Shown here: positions 33,061-43,022 of the stretch, one piece after another
How positions within the stretch are numbered: the first letter of the stretch is position 1
Layout: every line of letters begins with the position of its first letter
NCBI GenBank assembly: GCA_973895155.1
Contig: OZ316891.1
Coordinates: forward strand, 30,442,001-30,506,000
Reading direction: 5' to 3'
From: Marsupella aquatica
Taxonomy: Eukaryota; Marchantiophyta
Length of the DNA: 64,000 bases
The notes under the pieces: generated by a model
What the model was told of the DNA's origin: nothing
The model's input: only the letters and a program-made list of their open reading frames with translations
Database searches by the model: none
Translations under genes and position numbers: made by a program

Positions 33061-33831
33061 ATGGCGCCTAATCCATCGGCAAAGAAGTCACCGGTTCAGA
33101 AGAGACTTGTAATTTTTGATCTGAATCGGGTACTTATCTGGTCAGAGAAGATCAGCCCTGGGATGCCCATTCGGTCAAGGGGTGTGAGACAGATGCACAA
33201 GGTTATCTATCCAAGGCCTGATTTAATGGAATTTCTTGAGCAGGTGGCAGATCTATACGACATTGCGATCTGGTCGTGCATGTTCAAACGGAATATTCTA
33301 TCTTGTGTAAGGTTGATACTTCGACCCGAAGTTTTGAAACGTATTAAATTTATATGGGGACAAGAATCAACTCGACTTATTGGGAAGAATAATAATGACA
33401 TCCCTTTATTTGTCAAATGTCTCTCGGACATTGCCGCCGATATTAAAGATTACAACATCGAGAATGTCATTCTTATCAATGACGCTGCATATAAGACGAG
33501 CCTTAATGACTTCTATTCATCGCTGTATCCCGATGCATATTCTGGGCTCGATGATGACCTATTTTTTAGAAAGAAACTATATCCATATCTATGCAACATG
33601 TCAATTGACAAGTTGACATTCCGCGAGCTCCTTAGTGGATATGGGATTCCAACGTTCTCTCAAGAAAATCTTGAGAAAGATTATATTGATAAGACGAATC
33701 TTTGGAGGAGAAACGTGATCATTCGTAATCAGGGGAATAAAGACCATTTAGAAAAGTTTGATGAATTTATGAAATACTTATCTGCCGAAAAAGACCATGC
33801 TATAGAAGCCCGGGATAAGTCCAATAAGTAA
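33061..33831 (+). CDS. FCP1/HAD-like domain protein A
   Basis: A 256-residue frame from ATG 33061 with the FCP1-homology (NIF) layout: LVIFDLNRVLIWSEK (motif I, residues 16-30), YPRPDLMEFLEQVADLYDIA then IWSCMF (motif II region), and ENVILINDAAYKTSLN (motif IV region). In active FCP1/SCP phosphatases motif I is D-x-D-G-T/V and motif IV ends in D-D. Here the second motif I Asp is Asn22 and the acidic pair is Asn-Asp. Plants have many such D-L-N variants, so loss of phosphatase activity is likely but not proven. The charged C-terminus ends at TAA 33829-33831; a GT just before it (AA|GTAAAT) could be a donor. Confidence 0.7.
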   Translation: MAPNPSAKKSPVQKRLVIFDLNRVLIWSEKISPGMPIRSRGVRQMHKVIYPRPDLMEFLEQVADLYDIAIWSCMFKRNILSCVRLILRPEVLKRIKFIWGQESTRLIGKNNNDIPLFVKCLSDIAADIKDYNIENVILINDAAYKTSLNDFYSSLYPDAYSGLDDDLFFRKKLYPYLCNMSIDKLTFRELLSGYGIPTFSQENLEKDYIDKTNLWRRNVIIRNQGNKDHLEKFDEFMKYLSAEKDHAIEARDKSNK

Positions 33832-33956
33832 ATGTTTATTGTTTATTATCAATTATTATTTATAAATTGATTGAAATTGAACTTTTGGGAGTGACGTGCC
33901 CGGTCGCGTGGTTGTTTGCAATTGCATAATATGAGAATCGAATTGTTCATTTACAG
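33832..33956 (+). other. ~125-nt intron or gap carrying a palindrome
   Basis: AT-rich, ending TTCATTTACAG. It contains ACGTGCCCGGTCGCGT at 33894-33909. Simple splicing to 33957 shifts frame; an alternative acceptor 18 bases further (GGAGCAG) keeps it, so the join between domains A and B is unresolved. Confidence 0.45.
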
Positions 33957-34658
33957 GTGTCTAAGTGGAGCAGGTCGCGTCAACTTCTAGTTTTAGGACT
34001 GGAAAACTTCCTGTGCTCTGTTTCAAAATATACTCCTCAGCTCAAGTCGGCACCCGGAATTCGTATTGGATCTCTATGTGTCATTCCGAGGCCGCATCTT
34101 CATGATCTTATAAAATTCTGTTATGATCATTTTGATGTGATGGTCTGGTCTATTCTCGACGATAAACTGGTTTATCAGATACTTTCAGAAGTGTTGTCGA
34201 GCACCGACCTGTCGCAGCTGATATATGTGTTCATGCGGGATCATTGCTGGAATCTTGGTTATGTGAAGAAAAATTATAAGACTGTTGTCTTCAAATCTAT
34301 CGAGAGACTACGTGATATGTTTCAAGATTATCGACCAGAGAATATAATCCAGATTGATGCCTGTCCTTCCCATACATGCCAGACAGTTGTATGCGGATTA
34401 TTGTTCGCTAAGTTGTTTCAAGGATTGTTGGATGATGTCTTTTTGAGGGATGACCTCATTCCATATTTACGAAAGCTATCAAATTCAGGGCTTTGTCTTG
34501 CGTTCGCTAACAAGTTCGATTATCCCATCTGGTCGATTAGAAATCTACATCGAGATTGGGATCTGAACGAGGATATATGGGAGCATCTGTACGTGCAGAG
34601 ACATGCGGATCAAGTTCTTATCAAGCACTTCAACAGACGTCACTTATCAATGGCCAGA
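33957..34658 (+). CDS. FCP1/HAD-like domain B
   Basis: Paralogous to domain A and closer to domain C: QLLVLGLENFLCS at motif I, IPRPHLHDLIKFCYDHFDVM then VWSILDD, ENIIQIDACPSHTCQ at the motif IV region, and IWSIRNLHRDWDLNEDIWEH near the end. The motif I nucleophile Asp is Gly, so catalysis by the HAD mechanism is not expected. No good ATG lies at the start; an exon reading is preferred. It ends AGA|GTGTAG, a phase-0 donor, and joins domain C in frame. Confidence 0.6.
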
Positions 34659-34750
34659 GTGTAGAGGATGTTTTCTCTGTAATATGTGACGCGACCATTC
34701 GCGTGACTACATCCATACGGGCTCATGCATCTTCTTGTGTTTCTCTACAG
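34659..34750 (+). other. 92-nt intron carrying a palindrome
   Basis: Phase-0 donor AGA|GTGTAG, strong acceptor TTGTGTTTCTCTACAG. It contains TGACGCGACCATTCGCGTGA with the core at 34689-34704. Confidence 0.7.
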
Positions 34751-35479
34751 GAGATTCATTGCAGCAGAGAAAACGGGCTCATAGTTTTAGACGTGGAGCA
34801 TCTACTCTGTTACACTGCACCGCATTCCCGACTGATGGCGGTCTCAACTGGAATTCGGATTGGGAATATATACATTTTTCCAAGGCCTCATCTTCACGAA
34901 TTCTTGAGATTCTGTTTTGAGAATTTCGATGTAGGGATCTGGTCCTCTCTTGGGAAGAACCTTTTAGATCAGATTTTAGCATCTATTTTTAATGCGATGG
35001 AAATGGCCTCATTTAAGTATATTTGGGATCAGTCTCATTGTTACTTATGCGATGGGGTGACATCAAATAAGCGGATATTTTTGAAGTGTTTTGAGAAGGT
35101 TGGAATTTATACGAAGGCGTATCTGCAGCAAAATATAATGCTTATCGAATCCGATGCATTTCATGCTTGTTTAGATCCTGTTGTTGGATCATTATTTCCG
35201 CCCAAATATTTTGGGTCGGTCGACGACAGTTTCCTGATTAACTTGCTGATTCCGTATCTTAGCAAGCTAGCAAACTCTTGTGAGCCGCTTGTCATTGCCA
35301 ATGGAAGAGATTATCCAGATTGGTCAGTTAAATCTATTTTTAGAGATTATGATTATAATCATACTCTATGGGAAGACCCTGTGATTCAGAGGCATGGAGA
35401 TAGATATCTAGTAGAGCAATTTAACAGACGCCCAATTTTGGACGCTTCCAAAATAATAGTTGGCATGAGATCAGATTAA
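34751..35479 (+). CDS. FCP1/HAD-like domain C, terminal exon
   Basis: Starts EIHCSRENGLIVLDVEHLL after the acceptor. Motif I reads LDVEHLL (first Asp kept, second replaced by Glu), then FPRPHLHEFLRFCFENFDVG, IWSSLGK, QQNIMLIESDAFHACLD and YPDWSVKSIFRDYDYNHTLWED. The tail HGDRYLVEQFNRRP matches domain B (HADQVLIKHFNRRH), showing B and C are a tandem duplication. Stop at 35477-35479. Together A-C look like three FCP1-like domains decaying in different ways, perhaps binding modules rather than enzymes. Confidence 0.65.
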   Translation, partial: EIHCSRENGLIVLDVEHLLCYTAPHSRLMAVSTGIRIGNIYIFPRPHLHEFLRFCFENFDVGIWSSLGKNLLDQILASIFNAMEMASFKYIWDQSHCYLCDGVTSNKRIFLKCFEKVGIYTKAYLQQNIMLIESDAFHACLDPVVGSLFPPKYFGSVDDSFLINLLIPYLSKLANSCEPLVIANGRDYPDWSVKSIFRDYDYNHTLWEDPVIQRHGDRYLVEQFNRRPILDASKIIVGMRSD

Positions 35480-35970
35480 TTTGTATTGTCGTTCTAGAAA
35501 CCATTTGTAAACTCCTTATATACTGGTTATCATATATAAAGGATCTCAAAGATTTATTTCTCTATTATTATTATTCGCGTGAGCATGTCTCTTGGTCCCG
35601 TCAAGTTGGATTGGTTAAAATGTGACGTTGCAGTCATTTTCAGGGTTTCACGCGCAGCCACGCGTCATGTCGCCCCCTTTTTATTAAAATAATAATATTT
35701 AGTGATTTTCGGAATTTCCAAAGTTTGGTTTTCCTTAAATTGGGGTTCTAAGCTGCAATCGATCATGGGCGGAGCTGCACAAATACTGCCAAGCATCGAG
35801 AGCCAAGTCTGTCACTGGAACTGGAAGTTGAAAGGCAAAGGAGAATGTCCTTCCTGTGCAAACATCGACTGGAGTTTTTGATGGGCTAAAACATGTCCGG
35901 GGGTTTGTGAAAGGGAACTCGAACATAAGCTCCTGAGTGTGCAAAAATGTCGAGAGTTGTTGAGGCTGAG
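35480..35970. other. 3' flank of the cluster, no gene seen
   Basis: AT-rich, with GCGTGAGCATG and TTCACGCGCAGCCACGCGTCATG near 35575-35670, possible degenerate members of the palindrome family. The sequence from about 35735 leads into the inverted dispersed repeat. Confidence 0.4.
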
Positions 35971-36454
35971 GCAAAACACTGATTCTTTGTGTGCCGCCTC
36001 AACTTCGAGTGTGCAATGCAGGGCCGGGGCACATGTGTAAACATTCGCGAGCCTTTGTCGTGAACAAAAATGATCGCCCTGGTGAAAAATGTGAGCTCCT
36101 TTCGAGAGGTGTGGAGGGCCAGGAAACATGGGTGGGGGTTTGAGAGGGATCGGGCCATCGGGGCTCCCGCTCCCGGGTCGCAGTTTCCCCTTTGCAGTGC
36201 TGCACCTAAGAGGGGTCCTGCCCAAAAACAAAGATCCCGGGACCAAAGCGATAGCCCACGACGGGGGAGGGGGGAAAGGGAGATCCGGGCTGGTTAGTGA
36301 CGTGGAATCACGACTTGACATGTGGCAGCGGGAACCTGATGATGAGTTAAAAGTAACCCGTATACGGAAAGGGAGGCAAGCTGACAAATAAAACTGTTTG
36401 GGGGACAGGATAGGAATTTCGCCTAGTTAGGGGGATGGGATAGTAAAAAGCTGT
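35971..36454 (-). repeat. 484-bp dispersed repeat, inverted copy of 13537-14032
   Basis: Reverse complement of the left copy over its whole length, with GCAAAACACTGATTC at the inner end and TAGTAAAAAGCTGT at the outer end. The flanks of the two copies differ inside and outside, so the boundaries look real. Confidence 0.85.
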
Positions 36455-37500
36455 AACATTTAATGCGAATCCCTGATTTGTACAAGGAAAGCTTACCGCC
36501 TGCTTACTGATTTGCTTACTGCCTCGTCCACCATTGTCACAGCTATTTAATTTACACACGCTACCTTCTCGCTCATGAAACGGTCACTCTACAAATTTGG
36601 CCTTAACATAGGACCTAGATGGAGAGTACCTTTACCCCAATGGACCCTTTAAACCTTCAATCACGCATTGGCACCTTTTGGGGAATAGCCTTCACTCAGT
36701 GGCACCTTTTTCTATTCCCAAAAGCTCAACACTCGAGACCCTCATGTACGCGTTCAGCCGTTCACTGATTGACATCCTTTTCCGCCCCAAAGTCAAACCC
36801 TGTACACCTTGGCTGGCGTTCACTCATTGGCACTCTAAAATGACATCTAAAAAGACTTTTGCCACGGGTTTCAATCAGTTTGCCTGGTGGTAAGTTGATT
36901 CCAAATTTACTCAGGATATCCTTCACAAAAGATAAGCATCCATTGGAAGTTGGTTTATAATTATAGTTGATGCTTTTTGTGCTCATAGGGAAATGGTACC
37001 AATGATCTCAGTAAGATCTCAAACTTTGTGCTCATAGGGAAATGGTGCCAATGATCTCAAACTTAGATCCAAAAGCTATCCAACTAAATGTGCAAGCCTG
37101 TCAAAACCCCCCAGTTCATACTTGGTCAGGGCACAGGGAAAAACTATTTGAGGTGTCCTTGTCTGAAGTGAAGCCTCTTTTTGGTGTAAACTGGCTGATG
37201 ATTTAAGCAGCCAGTCATTTTTTTTCTTTTTGGTGTAAACTGGTCATTTTTACTTCTTGGTGTAAACTGGCCCATGACTTTAAGGAAGCCAGGTGGAGTG
37301 CCATGGCAGATCCATCTGGACGAAGTCACTTTTTCCTTTTGGTGTAAACTGGTTGTCTTTAAGGAAGCCACATGATGGGCGTGGCAAACCCATCTGGACA
37401 AAAGTGTACATATATGGATGGATGGGCCTGGCAACCCATCTGGACAAAAGTGTACTCGCCTCTTGTTTCCATGCGAGACTGCGAGTACTCAATGCACTCT
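36455..37500. repeat. short-period repeats, no gene
   Basis: GTGCTCATAGGGAAATGGT occurs twice (36980 and 37028). TTTTTGGTGTAAACTGG recurs four times at 37170-37350. A ~55-base unit with CATCTGGACAAAAGTGTAC recurs at 37380-37455. Short frames across these repeats are not credible genes. Confidence 0.6.
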
Positions 37501-37649
37501 GATTGCCATTTTCTTGGAGGTTTGTGTGTTCCTTTCATCATTAGAATTTATTCCTTTAAAAGTAACGCAAAAAGGGGGACTTATATGCTTGATGGGATTG
37601 CCAAAATAAATTTACGTATCACTCAGGGTTTTCACTTATTTCATTTCTA

Positions 37650-38610
37650 CCTATCACGCAAAAGTAAGTATATGGTCTGTTTATTGAATTTTTCATTTCT
37701 ACCCACCACACAAAAGTAAGTATATGGTTTGTTTGTTGAATTGACAAGAATACTTTTAAATTTATGTAGAAGAACATTAAGGATTTTAAAATACAATTTT
37801 AAGAATTATAGAAGAAGGTAGGACTTTAGAAATTAATTTTGGGAATATTTTTAGAATATTCCAATAAATAGGGGTAGAAAATAGATTTTAGGGTGTTCAA
37901 TAGCTAAAAACATCGAGCATGTTATGAGACCCCCTTTAGAGTGAGGCCCCAGAGCCGTACCGGCCCCTATTAAGCTTTTGTTACAAACTAGGCCCCCCAC
38001 AAAAATATTGTTACCTACTAGGGCCCCTATGTAAGTTACGTACACATGGTTCTTCTGTGGTGCCTAAATGCATGCCCGGGGTCCTCACTTATTTTCTTTA
38101 TACTCATCACGCAAAAGTAAGTATAGGGTTTGTTTATTGGGCCAAGAATAATACTTTTAAGTTTCTATAGAAGAACATTTAGAGGGTGTTTTTCGCACAA
38201 TTTCATGCCTGGGCAAGGTTCAACCGAGATTCAATATCTTTAATTAGCACTAATCTGACTAAATCTTATGCCCAAAAATGAGATTTGGAAGCTTTTTTGG
38301 GACTGCTACCAAAAACCTGAAATGAAAGTTAAGTAAATTGTTGTTTATAATTACATAAATAAAATAATAAAATAAAATAATATATATATGCATTTGGGAA
38401 TTTCTGGAAATAAAACATTCCACTATTGTTAAATTAGTGTTATTAGGGTTTTGAAATACAATTTTGAGAATCATAAGAGAAGAAAGGGTTTTAGAAATGA
38501 TTTTTGGGAATTTTTTAAAAAATATTCCAAAAAGATAGGGGTAGAAAAATAGCTAAAAATGTCAAGTGTGTTATGAGACCTTCTTTAGAGTGAGGCCCCC
38601 ATGAATGCAT
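37650..38610. repeat. duplicated AT-rich element, second copy interrupted
   Basis: First copy 37650-37950: CACGCAAAAGTAAGTATA, AATACTTTTAA, TAGAAGAACATT, ATATTCCAA, TAGGGGTAGAAAA, GTTATGAGACC, GAGTGAGGCCCC. The same order recurs from 38100, but with about 250 unrelated bases (38175-38430) between GAAGAACATT and the TTTTGAAATACAATTTT block, suggesting an insertion in the second copy. Confidence 0.7.
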
Positions 38611-41200
38611 GGTAAGCCGTACATTTCCCATTGCAATCCATTGCACTCTGTGTCACAGTCCACCACCTGTACTTCTATGCTTGATTATATATAGAGTTTT
38701 AAGGGATCCACCGCTCTAGGATTGTGGGTTTGTACAATATTTAGCCTAAACATTTAGTCTAGTTCTTGCAGGCTAGCAAAATTTCCCCATTGATGATTGA
38801 GTCCATGATGTCCTCCTTTCACACTAAGACAATTTTTGAAAGTTGCAACAGTCATGGGAAAACAGCCAAGAGTAAAAGATATTTGGTTCCCTCCATGCTT
38901 AGACAAATTTGGGGTCTAGATGTGAGAAGATAATTTTTAAACATTGCAATTATTGGGACAAGAGGCCAAAAGTAGGGCCGGATTCATTCCATACTTAGAC
39001 AAAAGAACAAAGAGAAACGTTGAAAGATCATGCAAACCCTTAGATTGCATAGGTTTGATGAAACAACCTAAAGACAAAATATAAACCTGAAGTCTTCACT
39101 TAGTAACTTATCAATCTATTCATTAAAAATGAATTATTATTCAATTTATGAACATTTGGGCAACATAAAGTGTACATTTGGCTTTCAAAAAGTGTACAAT
39201 TGGACAAAAAATAAAGATGTTGGCCATCAGATGTACTACCATGTTCATCCTTTGTAGATGTAACACCATGTTCATCCTTTGTAAATGAACTAGGATGAGA
39301 CTCCTTCTAGTATTTAAAAAACAATTTTGCACCCTCAAGTTTACAATTGACCATTAAGTTTAGGTGTAGAGTATTGTACTATAGTGTACCTTTTGGGGTT
39401 AGAAAGTGTACATTTAGAGGCCTAAAAGTGAACAAAATAAAATACACTTTTAACTAATAGGGTGATACTTGCAATTTGTGCAAAGGCTGCCATTACTTCA
39501 CGGTTCCCCCAATGGTGTAGTTTTCCATTTAAAAGCTTGCTTTGACTCTAAACTTTAAAGTAGCTCTCACTGGTGACAATATAAAGCTAAAACTCCTTAT
39601 AGTAACTTTACAACAACATCTAACACAAAAGTGTCAAAGGGGGCCTATTATGTAACAAAATTTCATAAGGGCCTATCACCTAAATTTCTTTTGGCAGGGG
39701 TCCCATCAAGCATATACCTCCAAAAAGGGGCAATGCAATTTTGAGGGCCATGAATTTAGCAAAAATCTGAGTCTCAACGTGTAAGAAAACCATGTAAGAA
39801 AACAAGCTAGGGCTTCCTATTTATACTTTTTGAGGCCTGATATTGCTTACCATAGGGTCATCACCATTGCCACATACTCGCCACCCTCACTTGAGATGGC
39901 AAACCACCCTACCAACCCCAACTATGGTAATTACAATACATGGCTATATATATGTCATGAATTGGGCTCACTTTCTCATGTCATAGTACATAGTATAATG
40001 CCCTCTACAAGAACATTTCACCAGAAACTATCAAAGGGGTCTATCTGAACATAGGAGAGGGGGTCGATTAAGCATATACCTCTGTACAATAAAATCATTC
40101 AGTAATGTACATGTTTTGTTGATGTAGATTTTACTTTGTAGCCCAAGTTTAATTTGCATTGAAACCCGCATTGAAAGCATGGCATTTTGATAATTAAATG
40201 AAAAACTTAAGATAGTCTAATTGATAATAACTCTCATAGTTTTTATTTATTTATAAATATGCCATAGTTCCATAGACCACAAGTTCACTAACATAATCAG
40301 GGGAACCATATACAAAATCCCAAAGTACTTGAAAATGGAATACAAACAATGGTTGCATTCTAACTTGAAACACATTTAGTGGTACTAATGTAAAGATCTT
40401 TAGTGGTAATATAAAGGTGGCAATCAGCTTATTTGTTAGGTGCAAATTTTAGCCAAAGTCCACCTCCCCTAAAAGTTTTGGGGAAAACTCACTAGATTCT
40501 ATGTGTGTCATTGGCCACTTTCCCACCAAATCATGGACTCCATTTGCCAGAATCTAATGGCCTTCCATAAATCTAGGGATATCTGACGGTCAAAAAATAA
40601 TTCAGGAAAAAAGAAGAAGAAAAAAAATCCAGTCAACTCCTCTTTCAGAAAGACCTATATCCTTCACAGTTCACACTGGCTAAAAACCAAAAAGAAACCT
40701 TTAAAAAAAAATCTGGTGGCAATATTATTATCTGTAACATCTTTAGTGTCAATTTATGAAATAGCAGTACTGTAGTCACGCTGAACACCCCATAGCTACA
40801 GTAGTTGACAAATCTCAGTTCGCTTCAATTGATTCGATTCAGCGCAATGTGCATTAACTTGCTTAGTAGGGTTTACGCTTTTGGGGGGGTTTGACTATAC
40901 AGACACAACGCTCCTAGATCCGTAGATTAACACGTACAAGCTTACGACTTTGCCCACCCAATGCTACATCGACTTTGTCTGCGCATGCAAGAATGCGTGG
41001 TGCAGGTGCGGAGATTTTTCCTACCGTTCTCAGTCTCCCGTATGCTCGTTCTCCTCCTTTGTGTGGATCAATCAGTTTGTCATAGGTTTCAGTAAAATAA
41101 TGTTTTCAGAATTGCATGCATGCGTGCACGAGGAGCTCATCTCGTGCTGCTTGCTGCTTGCTGCTAAAGCTTGTCCTCAATCTGTTCTGTCAGACGACCC
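38611..41200. other. AT-rich intergenic, no gene seen
   Basis: Only short frames. 40430-40620 resembles 60120-60320 in outline (CCACCTCCC, CATTTGCCAGAAT, AAATAATTCAG), a diverged dispersed repeat. Confidence 0.4.
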
Positions 41201-41205
41201 TCTTG

Positions 41206-41214
41206 TCTATATAT
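41206..41214 (+). promoter_or_regulatory. TATA box candidate for the acyltransferase
   Basis: CTATATAT about 310 bases upstream of the ATG at 41523. Several short upstream reading frames would lie in the leader if this is the promoter. Confidence 0.4.
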
Positions 41215-41522
41215 CTCCTGCTACTTCACCACAGAAGCAATTAATCACGTCCTGCTCTTTCGATTGAGTCCGCCATCCAGTCGATTGCTGTGATATGACC
41301 TGACATGCACGTCGGGCAGAACACTGCTTGCGCGAGCAGCGAGTCGCTGGCATGCATGTTGGATCACTTCGTCGAGGTTCTCGAACGGTCGTTGAACATA
41401 CAACTACTCAAATTTACGAAAGTACCAGTCGAGAGTACATTTGTTTTGCCCAGCTTGTCGATCTGCTACTGCATATCTAGTGATTTCGTGGCCATTGGTA
41501 GAAACGAACGGAAGAACTCTCG

Positions 41523-43022
41523 ATGGCTTCAGTAGGCAACTCCAGAAAGGGTTCTGAACTTAAGCGGTCACCATTATTTTTACCGATTGGCGATGACTAT
41601 CCAGGAGTGGGAATGCGACCTACGTCAAGGGCTATGGTTTCACCTTCCAAGCCTACCACGAAGCATTGGTTGGCTCTAAGCAATTTGGATCGAGTCGTGA
41701 ATCCGACCTTCAGTAGTGTGATCCTCTTCTACGCGAACTTGCTGGACTCGATCCAGTTCCAGGATATCACCAGGTCTCTCAAGGACTCCCTTGCCAAGGC
41801 TCTTGTCCATTTCTATCCCCTGGCTGGTCGACTGGCCCTCCGCGAAGACGGGAAGGTGGACATTCATTGCAACGATGAAGGAGCTGTGTTTGTGGAAGCA
41901 GTCGTGGATGCGGAATTGAGTGCCGTTGGTGGACCACGGCCAATGCCGTTTTTGTCTGGCTTGGAAATTGCTGGATTGGGAAAAGGCCCTCGTTACATTC
42001 CTGATCAGATTACTTCCATGCCCACCCTGGTTGTCCAGGTGACGAGGTTCAAGTGTGGGAGTGTGGCGATTGCTGCGAACTGGCACCATACGGTGGCTGA
42101 TGGTTTCTCCGGTTGCCAGTTCATGAAGTCCTGGGCGGAGATTGGAGCTGGCAATGAGCTCTCTCTTCTCCCAAATCACAATCGCTTCCTGCTTAATCCT
42201 CGCGAAACTCCCGATACTTCCCTCGTTAACGGGTACAGCACTGGAGACATCGAAAAGATGCTCTCGAATTCCGAGCTCACGAGATATCAAAAGTTGCTCT
42301 CGGAACCGGCTATCCTGGAAAGCTTCCATGTCAAGAAGGACACGGTGCAAGGCATTAAGGAGAGCATGAGCGTGGAGAATGATCAAGGTGGGTACTTTAC
42401 TACGGTGGAGTCCATCTCTGCACATTTGTGGCGACAAATGACGAAGGCCAGAATGGAACCTGGCGAGGGAGCCGACCAAGATCCCAGTTCATCTGAACCA
42501 GATTCACTCACCAGATTCTTCATATTTGTCGATGGGAGGAAGAAACTGAATCTGCCTGCTGGGTATTTCGGTAACGTGGTGTGCAGCGCATGTGCAGTTG
42601 CCAGTGAAGGGGAGATCTTGAACAAACCCCTAGCGCATGCGGCAAGCCTCATCTAAAAAGCCACACGCAGCATTTCTGGGGACTACTTCAGATCCCTCAT
42701 CGATTGGGTGGAAGTTCAAGGAACCTCGCCAGAAACGCTCAAGTCCGGGCATGTCCTCTCCGTGGGCCATGATGTCGCCGCAACGTTCTGGACATTCTTC
42801 CCACTCTACGAAATGGATTTCGGATGGGGCCGGCCATCTCTGGCAGCCAGGAACTCTCCTCCACGCCCGCTCATCGACGGCATCGCAATGCTACCCAGTT
42901 CGGATGGACCGGAGAGCATGGTGGCACTCTTAAACCTTCACGCGGACCGCATGAAACGCCTTTGCAAGCAACCTTCCTTCAACGGGGTCTACTCACCCAT
43001 GTACACCAGTACTCTGTCTTGA
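41523..43022 (+). pseudogene. BAHD (HXXXD) acyltransferase with one in-frame TAA
   Basis: A single-exon frame of 499 codons. BAHD enzymes move acyl groups from acyl-CoA to hydroxyl or amine acceptors in the cytosol (phenolics, cuticle, pigments). Seen: LSNLDRVVNPTFSSVILFY near the start, PLAGRL, the catalytic HTVAD at residues 189-193 within NWHHTVADG, and the structural DFGWG at residues 432-436. Spacing and length fit the family. The only defect is TAA at 42654-42656 (codon 378), between AHAASLI and KATRSISGDYF, where the family has an open helix. The stop would remove DFGWG. It could come from CAA or GAA. The same frame is intact before and after, so the break is recent or an error. The acceptor substrate cannot be inferred. 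Confidence 0.85.

Noticed and set aside
26617-35479. The cluster considered as an integrated giant DNA virus or Polinton.
   Set aside because: There is no capsid, packaging ATPase, viral polymerase or other hallmark; short plant-type introns and F-box-like units point to host or transposon genes.
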